DNA of 62,622 bases from an uncultured Roseburia sp. (GCA_947088345.1 CAMUGE010000010.1:1-62622), one strand, 5' to 3'. Counted from the first letter of the stretch, positions 16,561 to 24,944 are shown. Program-made: numbers and translations. The notes: generated by a model from the letters alone, not told the origin.

Positions 16561-19053
16561 CTACTCGTCTATTCCAATCGGTTCTCTCGACAGATTATAG
16601 CCATAATCAATCGCCAGATTAAACAGACTGTACATCTCCTGCTCTAACACATAACAGACAAAATCATCTGTCTCATAATAGACCTGCATCTCGTTCGGGT
16701 ACATTCTCATAAAGGAGCGCGCCCAGTAATACATACGCGACATCTCAATCCAACGGTTTTCCCCCTGATACATGGTAATTCCGCTGCCAGACGGAAGCGG
16801 TCTCCTTGCTCCGTCCTTAGATACCCGCTGCCCGCTGTTCTCATACGGTACAGAATAATCAATCGGAATCTTCTCGATGAAAAAATAGACCCGCGGCGTC
16901 GGAATCGTGATCGAACCATATGCGCCCGACCGCTCCATTTCTTTTAAAAAAGTATGCAGCTCGTAATGATAACCGTAATCTTCGCCCATGCGCAGTTCAT
17001 CATTTGCCGAACAGATCGTCCATTCAAAATCATTGTTATCATGCAAAATATTCGTAAAACACGTAATTGCGGCGTTAGTCTGCAAAGCCGGGTAATCCGG
17101 CGCCCCCTTTAAAAGTCCTGCCATTCCGATCGAAATACAGACACAGGGAACCAAAAGCAGCGAGGCAAAATGCAGCGGCCATTTCTTTTGAAACCACCCG
17201 AAAAACAGCGAAAGAACCGCATCAATGCAAAGGCTCCATGCCATCACAATCACATACGCATAAAAAATGCAGGCTCGAATCGCATCCATAAGCGACGGCA
17301 GCCCCGCGCGCGACGCGCCGAACAGCACAGACATCAGCGCCAGAAAGACCGCTGTCGACATAAGTCTTGCCGCATAATCCGTCTGCTTTAACACAAAAAA
17401 CACAATGGCAAGAACCGGCAGCAGCAGAATTACGGCAGGAACGGCCAGACGAAACAAAAAGTAGTTATCCGGAATCAGGTAGGTGCACATTGCGTCCCAC
17501 AAAGCCCCCGGCAGCTTTTTAACAATACGTATCAACCGCACCGGCAGCGGATCTTTTTTGGGCGGCGCATACACCGCCTCATAACGCTGCCCTTCTGCGC
17601 CGGATAAACTCTCTGCGCCGGGTGCGGATTGCATGCCGCCGGTCACTTCTGCCGATACGCCGGACAGCTTATCCCCCTGGACGCCCGCACCGGACGGCGC
17701 GGCGGCAGACACGCGAACTATCCCGCCGCCTGCACGGAAACGTCCCATATCCCCTGTGCTGTACGTCCCGGCATATAGACCGCCAATTTTTTCCAGGGAG
17801 CCAAAACTGTCAGAAATTTCCGTATTCTCCGTCTCCGTAGACTGCGTAAACTCCTCTGTCTGCACTTCCTGTTTATTATTTTTCCCGGTAATTACGTTTA
17901 AGCCCCAGCCCAGCGACCCCTGCAGCGGCGTGCCCATTGCGAATGCAACGCCCATCGGCAGAACGGCCACAAAAACGGAAATGATCCCGGCCAGCATAAC
18001 TTTCCCAAACGCCGCTTTGCGAAACAGCCGAAATCCATATCCAAACGCAATACCAAGACAAAACAGCCCCGCAATCATTGTATTATAAAAATGTACTGCG
18101 ATCGTCATTCCAAAACTCATTGCAAAACAGGCCAGATACCACAGATTCTCTTTTGGTTTCTTCTCTCTCCGTTCAAAAAAAGCATACAGAAACCAGATCG
18201 ACGGCAAAATAAAAATCATGCCAAATTCCTGCGGAAGCGAACTGTAATAGCGCATAAATGTGTGAATACCAAAAAATGAAGCCGCCGTATAGAGGAAAAG
18301 TCCGATGTATCCTGCATATTTTGATCTGCAGCAGCTTTTGATAAAAGCCAGAAGCATATCATGTATGACAATTGTCTGAACAAGCCAGAACACGCGCAGA
18401 AGCACATAAGTCGGTATCCCGAACACCGTGCGAAGAAAATATATAATACAGTGAAACCCCATCGGGTAAATTCCTGCGACGAAAATTTCATTTTTCACCA
18501 TATAGTTGATCCAGTAATGGTGCACCGGAATGTCCGACATGCCAAAACCATAATTCCGCACCAGATTGACGCCATACACATACAGCAAAATAACAGTCAG
18601 CGCCGTTACCAGCAAAACGTCAAAAAAATTACGGCGAATGCGCACTCCAAAGGCGCGAATGCAGCGTTTTGCCGCATCATGGACAGTCATCCTGATATGG
18701 TGCAAAAACAGACGCAGCCCAAGCTGTCCGCCAGCAAGTTTTTCAAACGTATGTACCGCCTCTTTTACGGCGCGTACCGGATGTTTTCTGCCGAGCAGAA
18801 TATATGCCGCCCCAAACAAAACCGCCGCAAACAATGTTAACGTATACCGGTTCGAAATACGCAAAAGCTGCAGCAGATAGACAAGATTCATCACAAAGAA
18901 ATTCCCGGTAACCTGATATGTCATAAAGCGAACCGAAAACCGCATCGTCTTTATCTTCGGATACAGCAGCATCGCCGGCATCAAAAAGGTTATAACAAGA
19001 TATGCAAGTAAAGTTTCCAGAAACCGCATCACGGTAAATACTTCCATTGACAC
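16561..19053 (-). CDS. Large polytopic membrane protein, GT-C-like, function unknown
   Basis: This is an approximately 830-residue protein with about 14 hydrophobic helices. Between the two membrane halves (about 390-510) lies a low-complexity insert rich in Ser, Thr, Gly and Ala. A long C-terminal region outside the membrane carries YYWARSFMRMYP. The early loops contain YGFGMSDIPVHHYWINYMV and an Asp in the place typical of GT-C glycosyltransferases that use polyprenyl-phosphate sugars. I do not recognise a named family. It lies between PelE-like and DUF2194 genes, a place where classical Pel operons have none. The start is uncertain: TTG 19074, ATG 19059, GTG 19053 and ATG 19047 are all in frame. 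GTG at 19053 has GGGAGG eight bases ahead and is used. Confidence 0.6.
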   Translation of the reverse strand: MSMEVFTVMRFLETLLAYLVITFLMPAMLLYPKIKTMRFSVRFMTYQVTGNFFVMNLVYLLQLLRISNRYTLTLFAAVLFGAAYILLGRKHPVRAVKEAVHTFEKLAGGQLGLRLFLHHIRMTVHDAAKRCIRAFGVRIRRNFFDVLLVTALTVILLYVYGVNLVRNYGFGMSDIPVHHYWINYMVKNEIFVAGIYPMGFHCIIYFLRTVFGIPTYVLLRVFWLVQTIVIHDMLLAFIKSCCRSKYAGYIGLFLYTAASFFGIHTFMRYYSSLPQEFGMIFILPSIWFLYAFFERREKKPKENLWYLACFAMSFGMTIAVHFYNTMIAGLFCLGIAFGYGFRLFRKAAFGKVMLAGIISVFVAVLPMGVAFAMGTPLQGSLGWGLNVITGKNNKQEVQTEEFTQSTETENTEISDSFGSLEKIGGLYAGTYSTGDMGRFRAGGGIVRVSAAAPSGAGVQGDKLSGVSAEVTGGMQSAPGAESLSGAEGQRYEAVYAPPKKDPLPVRLIRIVKKLPGALWDAMCTYLIPDNYFLFRLAVPAVILLLPVLAIVFFVLKQTDYAARLMSTAVFLALMSVLFGASRAGLPSLMDAIRACIFYAYVIVMAWSLCIDAVLSLFFGWFQKKWPLHFASLLLVPCVCISIGMAGLLKGAPDYPALQTNAAITCFTNILHDNNDFEWTICSANDELRMGEDYGYHYELHTFLKEMERSGAYGSITIPTPRVYFFIEKIPIDYSVPYENSGQRVSKDGARRPLPSGSGITMYQGENRWIEMSRMYYWARSFMRMYPNEMQVYYETDDFVCYVLEQEMYSLFNLAIDYGYNLSREPIGIDE

Positions 19054-19096
19054 TGCCATCACCTCCCAGGTCAAAATTAAAAGATCCTTTTATACT

Positions 19097-20047
19097 TCAG
19101 CCGAATGTGCGAATCAGCTCTAATGTCTCCCTGTCAATGATCACGCTGGACTGTTTCAGCTCGTCCATTGCCGCAAAAAACTTTTCTTTGTCCTGCGTTG
19201 TAAAATACAATTTTAATTTACACGTATAACTCGATAATTCGTCTGGATACTGTGCCGCAGCGCGCGTACACCAGACCTCCATCCGCTCAAAATCCCGTAT
19301 ATCCAAAAGACGCATACAAATCCAGTTGTAATATTCGCTGGTCATCTGATGCGCCGCCTTTCGATACAGCGTCTCGCCCGTACTGACAAACAACTCCACC
19401 ATATTTTTCTGTTCCATCTCGGTAAACACCTTTTGTTCCAGCACATTATTCATATAAGGGAACAAAAAATGTTCACACTCCGTCTCGTCTTCCTCTTCCG
19501 TTTCAATCTGATTGATCATCTTTTGGACACTGGCGCGGAAATTGTTCAGCTCATCCTGCAGGACGGATGCGGCATAATGCGATGTTTCCGAGTCCGGACT
19601 GTTAAGCGCAAGCGAAATAGATGCAAGTGAATTCTGGATATCGCCGCGGATAATATTCAGCATCAGATTCCTTAAACTCGCCTTATCGCTCACCGCAATC
19701 GCCTCCTCAAGCGGCGCAATATTCCGCTCCCGCTCCTCGTCCGCACGGTCATGCGTCTTGACGCGTTCCTTGCTGAAAATGACATCCTCAAGATCCACAT
19801 CCTGCCGGAACACAAATAAAAACAACAGATGCCCCACAAAAAAAAACAAAGGGCCTACGACCGGGCAAAACAGCATCACAGAAAATTTAATGAGATATGC
19901 AAGTTTGCCGTCCTTTTGAAACGCCTCCTGCGCATCCGCTTCCTGCTTCTTCTGCTTTGCATAATGCAGCAGTCCAAACACAAGATATAAAATGGCAGCC
20001 AGCGTATTGCAAAGCAGAATAAGAACAAAAATCAGTTCTCTCGTCAT
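19097..20047 (-). CDS. pelE: PelE-like membrane/TPR protein
   Basis: This 316-residue protein has two N-terminal transmembrane helices (about 5-27 and 50-80) followed by a soluble helical region of about 200 residues (for example FHLRKAAHQM-type pairs, YNWICMRLLDIRD, WCTRAAAQYP) that looks like TPR-type repeats. That plan, two helices plus TPRs, matches PelE, which sits in the inner-membrane Pel complex with PelD, PelF and PelG. The gene overlaps the PelD-like gene by 4 bp (ATGA), as pelD and pelE do elsewhere. Sequence identity is likely low, so the call rests on architecture and position. Confidence 0.65.
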   Translation of the reverse strand: MTRELIFVLILLCNTLAAILYLVFGLLHYAKQKKQEADAQEAFQKDGKLAYLIKFSVMLFCPVVGPLFFFVGHLLFLFVFRQDVDLEDVIFSKERVKTHDRADEERERNIAPLEEAIAVSDKASLRNLMLNIIRGDIQNSLASISLALNSPDSETSHYAASVLQDELNNFRASVQKMINQIETEEEDETECEHFLFPYMNNVLEQKVFTEMEQKNMVELFVSTGETLYRKAAHQMTSEYYNWICMRLLDIRDFERMEVWCTRAAAQYPDELSSYTCKLKLYFTTQDKEKFFAAMDELKQSSVIIDRETLELIRTFG

Positions 20048-22242
20048 ATGGCCACATCCTCCTGTATTCGGCTCTCATATCCGGTATTGCGAAAACGTTT
20101 GATTACAAAATCGGCGTCTTCCGCATTTGTATTTGACAGGAGCGCATACAGATTACCGTCCGCCATTGTGCCGATATAATCCGTCTGGCGCATCAGTTTA
20201 GCCAGCGCGTTACCTGCATCCTCCAGGTTATGTTCCCCCAGATCAACCGCGAGAATCGTACACTCGGTCAGTCCTTTGTTTCTCGCTCCAAGATATGCCT
20301 TTACTAACGATTCAAACGCCTCTGTCCCAAGAATTTTTGTGCCGCCCAGATAGCGTTCATTTTCAAGCGCAGCCAGATAACGGTTCGCCCGCAGAACCGC
20401 ATTCTGAATCAGATAACCGATGACAACAAGCATGTTCGCCTGTCCGAGCGTCATGCGTTCCCATGGAATCCCCCATACCATCAAAATCAGCTCCATCTCG
20501 TCCTCCGCATAGATGGCGTCGGCCATCAGAGGATATTTTGCATCCATATTCCGGTTGATATAGACTCGTTTTTCTTTGAGCGGCTGATACATATCTTCCA
20601 TTTTGGTATACTCAATCGAATTTCCAAGTTCCCTTGCTTTTTTCGAGGTTGCCGAAAACAGTCTCGCATACGAACGGTTTGCCACCGTGTAGATTGCCAC
20701 GTCTTTACTGTCAATCAGCTTTGCCAGAATCTGCGCCGCGTAAAAGAGCACTTCGGAAGGCTCATACTGGTCAAGACTCGACGTGATCTCATAGATCTTT
20801 CCAAAACTGTCATTCTGGTTGACCAACTGTACCTCCAGCATGTTTTTGATACGCACATTGCTGGTGTTGATATCCTCGATATCGTCCAGCTGATGTTCCA
20901 TATACTGCACTTCGCCTTTATTTTCGCCGTGTATTGTGCGCAGGCGGTCTTTCATATAGCCTACCACAAGTCCCAGTATAAAAAGCTGTGCAATCCAGAC
21001 ATATGTATTATAATCAAGCAGAACGTCAAGTCCGCTCCTTGTGTACATCTGACGAAAACAGTAGCCCGCCACTGCCAGCACAGCCGAAAAGGTTGCCTGC
21101 TGCTGGCCATATAAAATAGCAAACAGCAGCACATAGAGCAGATAAAAATCAAGGTTTGCAAAGTATCTGCTCCCGACAGCTCTGTTATTTAACATAAAAA
21201 ACGGAATAAAACAGATCAGATTTTCAAGAAACGGAATCATTGCTCCCCGAATCACACGAAAGCTCTGCTTTAAGTCCCGCGTCTTGTTCTTCCTGACTTC
21301 CTCCAGTTTTACAAATCTGCCGCTGTGCTTTTTGATGTAGCGCACAATCTTTACGGCGACTTCATCCTCATGATGAAAAATCGTAAGTCCAAACTCATCC
21401 GCGAAACGTCTGGCCGATAAAATGACCCGCGACGCAGTTCCAACCGTATTATCCACAACAGAAACGTCTGCTCCCATCTCGCCCGCAATAATTTTAGCAA
21501 GTCTGCTCTCATCCGTCTCCTCTCCGGAGGAGATATGGTAGAGCGTTTCCTGTAACGATGGCGCGCGCACCGTTTTGTAGATCGCCTCCACTGCATCATC
21601 TGCATACAGCAGTGAAAAAATTTTATTTGCGTTCGCCTGTATAGAACCGGTACGAATCGCCTCGATACACATCTTCGCACAGGGATTGCCCTCAATCGCA
21701 GATACATTGTCTGCCTGCTCTTTGTTCGGGATCATATACAGATGATCCATGCGAAGAACAACTGTATCCACTCCCATCGTGTGTTTGTAATTACGGCAGA
21801 TCTCCTCCCCCTGTGCGATGGAGATCCCGCGGAAACTAAACACAGACGTCTCCTGCGTCTCGTCTATATCATTCGGGTATGACTGTGTGTAAACCTCCTG
21901 GGAAGAAAGATAGATAAAACGCCCCTTTTTCTGCATGGAGAATGAGGTCAGCACATTCTGCAGAGCCGTCTGATAGCGCACCGATTCTTTCCTTGCATCA
22001 GACCAGTTAAAATTTGAATCATATGCGCCCAGAAAAATTGTGATATCAGGCCTTACACTGTCAAAGATCTCTTTCAGGCAATCGCTCTCATACGGAAATC
22101 GGTATCGCTCATATGCATTTTTATAAACGCCGATCTGATATTTGGAACCGGTCAGCACATAGGAGTGATGCCCCTCTTTGTTTAGTTTTATCAGCAATGA
22201 CCTCATCAGCTCATTGTCACCGCCAACCAGCAATACTTCCAT
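20044..22242 (-). CDS. pelD: PelD-like c-di-GMP receptor fused to a degenerate SDR epimerase domain
   Basis: This 732-residue protein has four parts. Residues 1-305 have the fold pattern of an extended short-chain dehydrogenase (NDP-sugar epimerase) but lack a clean GxxGxxG loop and the catalytic Tyr-x3-Lys. About 330-430 holds four transmembrane helices. About 470-610 fits a GAF domain. The last 120 residues form a degenerate GGDEF domain: GGDEF is replaced by ADGNL (694-698), while RQTD (685-688) keeps the RxxD inhibitory-site motif at the canonical five-residue distance. That is the PelD arrangement: no cyclase activity but c-di-GMP binding that switches on polymer synthesis. The SDR part may be a fossil of a fused UDP-sugar epimerase such as PelX. 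It is coupled to pelE by 4 bp. Confidence 0.82.
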   Translation of the reverse strand: MEVLLVGGDNELMRSLLIKLNKEGHHSYVLTGSKYQIGVYKNAYERYRFPYESDCLKEIFDSVRPDITIFLGAYDSNFNWSDARKESVRYQTALQNVLTSFSMQKKGRFIYLSSQEVYTQSYPNDIDETQETSVFSFRGISIAQGEEICRNYKHTMGVDTVVLRMDHLYMIPNKEQADNVSAIEGNPCAKMCIEAIRTGSIQANANKIFSLLYADDAVEAIYKTVRAPSLQETLYHISSGEETDESRLAKIIAGEMGADVSVVDNTVGTASRVILSARRFADEFGLTIFHHEDEVAVKIVRYIKKHSGRFVKLEEVRKNKTRDLKQSFRVIRGAMIPFLENLICFIPFFMLNNRAVGSRYFANLDFYLLYVLLFAILYGQQQATFSAVLAVAGYCFRQMYTRSGLDVLLDYNTYVWIAQLFILGLVVGYMKDRLRTIHGENKGEVQYMEHQLDDIEDINTSNVRIKNMLEVQLVNQNDSFGKIYEITSSLDQYEPSEVLFYAAQILAKLIDSKDVAIYTVANRSYARLFSATSKKARELGNSIEYTKMEDMYQPLKEKRVYINRNMDAKYPLMADAIYAEDEMELILMVWGIPWERMTLGQANMLVVIGYLIQNAVLRANRYLAALENERYLGGTKILGTEAFESLVKAYLGARNKGLTECTILAVDLGEHNLEDAGNALAKLMRQTDYIGTMADGNLYALLSNTNAEDADFVIKRFRNTGYESRIQEDVAI

Positions 22243-22278
22243 AATTACCCCGTTCCGCCGCCCTGCGGCTGTTTCTCT

Positions 22279-22557
22279 TTACTCTGAAATATCCGAAAAC
22301 GCGCTATCTATTCCCGCTTCTTTAAGACTTTCCAGAAACGAAATAGTATCCGCTCTCGCCTCGTCAAATACGATCCCATATTCTCTGCTTAATTCTGCCG
22401 CAGCTTCCGTCACGCCGCTTCCTGTGCAAATCAGTCTCCACAAAAGCGCGCCGCTTTCATTTAATTCCAGCGGACGCCTGTAATCTTTTCCGTCCTGCGC
22501 AAGGTCTAATAACCAGTAGCTCCCGGCCGCTTTGCGAAGCGTATAGTCTGATTTCAT
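22279..22557 (-). CDS. PqqD-like small protein (RRE fold)
   Basis: This 92-residue protein has the PqqD pattern: beta-rich start (YTLRKAAGSYWLLD), RPLELNESGALLWRLI (about 38-53), then helices EAAAELSREYG and ISFLESLKEAGI. PqqD-family domains are RiPP recognition elements that bind leader peptides and present them to enzymes. The start is moved to the ATG at 22557, with GGGAG six bases ahead. It lies between the S26 peptidase and the PelD-like gene, with 36 bp to the latter, so it is co-transcribed with the polymer operon. The LNESG core matches that of the PqqD domain fused to the HprK-like protein at 23404. Probable partners are the two EGIYxASG proteins; this is inference. Confidence 0.85.
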   Translation of the reverse strand: MKSDYTLRKAAGSYWLLDLAQDGKDYRRPLELNESGALLWRLICTGSGVTEAAAELSREYGIVFDEARADTISFLESLKEAGIDSAFSDISE

Positions 22558-22618
22558 GCCAATCTCCCATTCCCGCATCTTTTACCTGTCCGCAGCGTTA
22601 CCGCCCGATACCCGCATT

Positions 22619-23107
22619 TTACTGATCCGGCGTCTGCTTTGCGCGTTTTATCCTTTCTTTAAAAAAATGAACCGTTATCGCTATCTTATGGCGCAGCGGC
22701 CGCACCAAAAGCCAAAGCGACGCATACGCGCGATACGGCAGATCTTTTGTGGAACAATACCTGCCGCGTCTGATAAAGCCGACCATTCTTCCCCGCAGCT
22801 GATCGCCTCTAAGCGGGCCTTCCACCCTGGTCTGGTTGTCGCCGACCATATAATAGCCGTCTTTCCTCACGTGAAAAACGCGGTGCAGCACTAAGATCCC
22901 GGCGTCCCGCCGATACAAAACGACGTCGCCGCGCAAAACGGGCTTCTCCCCTGCGCGCTGTCTTTCCCCGTTTAAAACACAAAGCGGCTCTATGATAACA
23001 CTGTCCCTGCCTGGAACAAGCATCGGATACATACTGTATCCCTCCGGCATAACACAGATTGTGTTACCCTCTCTCAACAATTGTTCAATACCGGTTTTTG
23101 TTTCCAT
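22619..23107 (-). CDS. S26-family signal-peptidase-like protease, Ser-His type, no clear membrane anchor
   Basis: This 162-residue protein has the S26 boxes: PEGYSMYPML (box B, Ser25 as nucleophile), LRGDVVLY, and LHRVFHVRKDGYYMVGDNQ, where His75 takes the place of the Lys base of bacterial type I signal peptidases. The Ser-His arrangement is that of the ER/SipW type. Unlike those it has no evident transmembrane helix at either end, only a weakly amphipathic basic C-terminus, so it may work in the cytoplasm or at the inner face. It heads the minus-strand operon that continues into pqqD-like and pelD-like genes. It is a candidate for leader removal from the EGIYxASG proteins. Start: ATG at 23107 with a weak AGAAAGAA site; a GTG at 23143 is an alternative. 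Confidence 0.8.
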   Translation of the reverse strand: METKTGIEQLLREGNTICVMPEGYSMYPMLVPGRDSVIIEPLCVLNGERQRAGEKPVLRGDVVLYRRDAGILVLHRVFHVRKDGYYMVGDNQTRVEGPLRGDQLRGRMVGFIRRGRYCSTKDLPYRAYASLWLLVRPLRHKIAITVHFFKERIKRAKQTPDQ

Positions 23108-23150
23108 ATCGTTTCTTTCTCTGTGAACCACACTTTTAGACACTCTGAAT

Positions 23151-23187
23151 TTATTATAGCATTTCTATTGCCAAAATGCTATAATAA
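23151..23187. promoter_or_regulatory. Perfect inverted repeat with mirrored extended -10 boxes (divergent promoter/operator)
   Basis: TTATTATAGCATTT (23151-23164) and its exact complement AAATGCTATAATAA (23174-23187) flank a 9-nt centre. Each arm contains TGCTATAAT, an extended -10 sequence, so identical boxes point outward to the S26 operon (minus) and the PqqD-HprK gene (plus). No strong -35 pairs with either box. The symmetry suggests a shared regulator site or paired activator-dependent promoters. Confidence 0.6.
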
Positions 23188-23403
23188 CATCACATTCCGA
23201 CCAGATTTTGTAACAGAAAAGTTGCTGTTCACACAGGTCTGTGCAAGAACTGCGCTGACCGTACGCAAGTGGTTCCGGAATGGGCAGCCCACATTCACAA
23301 TGTGAAATTCAATTGGATTATTACATGCAATTGAGAGCACAGGGAACGCAGAAAGCAGTAACAGGCAAAGCCATCCATGCTTTCCGTACAGAAAGGAGCT
23401 TTC
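23188..23403 (+). other. 216-bp leader ahead of the PqqD-HprK gene
   Basis: Between the divergent promoter and the ATG at 23404 there is a non-coding leader. I see CAATTGGATTATTACATGCAATTG, an imperfect palindrome near 23310-23333, but no riboswitch I recognise and no terminator. The ribosome site is AAAGGAG. Confidence 0.35.
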
Positions 23404-24564
23404 ATGTTAAAATTAAATGACGGTTATATATTCAGGAAGATCAACGGTATTCCCTATCTCTTTCCATACGGACAAAATATCGCTGACTTTCGCCGCAGCA
23501 TTCGTTTAAACGAGTCCGGAACCATTCTCTACCGTGCAATCGCGGACGGTGCAGACGAACAGGATCTCCTCCTGGCATTGTCCTCTCATTATCAGGCCAG
23601 AGATTCTGATCTGCCCGCCCTGAAAGGGGATATCGATCTGTTCCTCTCGCAGCTTGCGGCAGCAGATGTACTCTCACGTACGGATCATACTGCCGCCGAT
23701 TGTATGCCGGACTGCTATCTTCGGGTCGGAACACTTACCATTGCCTATTGCGGTCCAAAGGAACTTCTCTATGCGCCCCTTTTGGATTTCCTCTGTCAAT
23801 CCTGTGAACCGGATCTTACCTTTCGGGTTATAAATGCCGCTCCTGCCACAAAAGAAACGGCCAAAATACTGGTCCGGACAGAGGAGCTCACCATCTTAAA
23901 AAATGAAACTGCCTACATACTTCTGTACCCGAAACGCTATGGCATTCTGGAAGCCCGCATCTCCCTGGACGGGACATCGGCTCATTTTTTCTGCGCGATG
24001 CCGTTTGACACCGAACATGCCGAAAAATTATTCCACGCCTTTCGGTTTGCTTTCCTGATCCATGCGCAGCAGAAAGGATTTTTTGCGCTGCACTCGGCGT
24101 CCATCTTCTATCGGGAGAAAGCATGGCTGTTTTGCGCCCCTTCCGGCGTCGGCAAATCTACCCACACAGAACTGTGGCGCCGCCTGTATCATTCCCGCAT
24201 ATTAAATGGCGATTTAAATTTAGTCGGATTTTCAAACAACCAGGAGCCCGTTGTCTGCGGCATTCCCTGGTGCGGGACCTCCGGACTATATACCACCGAA
24301 AACATACCGCTGGGCGGCATCGTATTTTTAAAACAATCAGGCAGCGATCAGGTTCTTACACGAACCACAGAAGACGCCATACTGCACACAATCTGGCGCA
24401 CAATTTCCCCCTCCTGGACAGAAGAAATGCTTCGCCTGACAATCGCATCTGCAGAAAAACTAAGCAAAGCCGTTCCTTTCTTTCATCTGCAATGTACAAA
24501 AGAACCGTCAGCCGTTTACCTGATCAAAGAACAGATTGACGCCTTTTTAGAGCAAAAAAATTGA
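23404..24564 (+). CDS. PqqD domain fused to HprK/PEPCK-like P-loop kinase
   Basis: This 386-residue protein has a PqqD-like domain at about 1-95 (SIRLNESGTILYRAI, 32-46) followed by an HPr-kinase-like domain with the P-loop APSGVGKSTHTELW (245-258), then ILNGDLNLVGF where the usual DD pair of the kinase is GD, and CGIPWCGTSGL. HprK-like proteins accompany lasso and other RiPP clusters, where one phosphorylates a precursor peptide. Here the recognition domain is built in, so it may bind the EGIYxASG leader and phosphorylate the protein; that is inference. Start: ATG at 23404 with AGGAG five bases ahead; an in-frame start nine codons earlier lacks a site. It is divergent from the S26/PqqD operon and ends in a terminator shared with the second leader-type gene. 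Confidence 0.82.
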   Translation: MLKLNDGYIFRKINGIPYLFPYGQNIADFRRSIRLNESGTILYRAIADGADEQDLLLALSSHYQARDSDLPALKGDIDLFLSQLAAADVLSRTDHTAADCMPDCYLRVGTLTIAYCGPKELLYAPLLDFLCQSCEPDLTFRVINAAPATKETAKILVRTEELTILKNETAYILLYPKRYGILEARISLDGTSAHFFCAMPFDTEHAEKLFHAFRFAFLIHAQQKGFFALHSASIFYREKAWLFCAPSGVGKSTHTELWRRLYHSRILNGDLNLVGFSNNQEPVVCGIPWCGTSGLYTTENIPLGGIVFLKQSGSDQVLTRTTEDAILHTIWRTISPSWTEEMLRLTIASAEKLSKAVPFFHLQCTKEPSAVYLIKEQIDAFLEQKN

Positions 24565-24589
24565 GACACAACAGTGTCTCAATTTTTTT
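24553..24589. terminator. Bidirectional rho-independent terminator
   Basis: An 11-bp stem, AATTGAGACAC/GTGTCTCAATT, with a 4-nt loop is flanked by seven A on the left and seven T on the right, so it works in both directions. It overlaps the stop codons of the converging PqqD-HprK gene and the leader-type gene at 24588. Confidence 0.9.
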
Positions 24590-24944
24590 ACATATTCCAA
24601 TCCGTTACGGTATCATCCGGCCCGTATCCTTTTTTCTCCCAACTTGGTTTGCGGTTTCCGTCATCCACATGATAGCTGTCCGCATTTCCGGAATCAATAT
24701 AATGTGTCAGCAATCCACAGCCGTTCGCTGTGTTGGCCGGACATCCCAGACATCCAAACTGCTGTCTGTATCCTCTTGTCCCTCCTGCCCAATCCGAGTA
24801 ATCCGGCGCCTGCCATTCACCGTTCATATATTTACTGTCGCATTTTAAGCCGTCATTATCACCCTCTGACGCTCCGCTTGCCATATAAATACCCTCTGCT
24901 GCTCCGGCAGCAAACAAAACATGTGGCCGTTCATATGCTTTCAT
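24588..24944 (-). CDS. Small Cys/Gly/Trp-rich protein with YERP/EGIYMASG leader
   Basis: This 118-residue protein begins MKAYERPHV and reaches AEGIYMASG by residue 24, the same leader pattern as the 149-residue protein at 281-730. After the leader the two share no visible similarity. This one is Asp/Gly/Trp/Tyr-rich with four Cys in a CLGC...GC region (KCDSKY, GCLGCPAN, NGCGLL). There is no hydrophobic signal core. The start is the ATG at 24944 with GGAG six bases ahead; an ATG eight codons upstream has no better site. It converges on the PqqD-HprK gene with a shared terminator and has a strong promoter of its own. I read it as a probable substrate of the PqqD/S26/HprK module, not an enzyme; the fate of the mature part is unknown. 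Confidence 0.72.
   Translation of the reverse strand: MKAYERPHVLFAAGAAEGIYMASGASEGDNDGLKCDSKYMNGEWQAPDYSDWAGGTRGYRQQFGCLGCPANTANGCGLLTHYIDSGNADSYHVDDGNRKPSWEKKGYGPDDTVTDWNM

Noticed and set aside
281-24944. Lasso peptide, sactipeptide or PQQ biosynthesis cluster
   Set aside because: PqqD and HprK-like proteins are present, but there is no lasso cyclase, no transglutaminase-like protease, no radical SAM enzyme and no PqqA/B/C/E. The candidate substrates are much longer than classical precursors.
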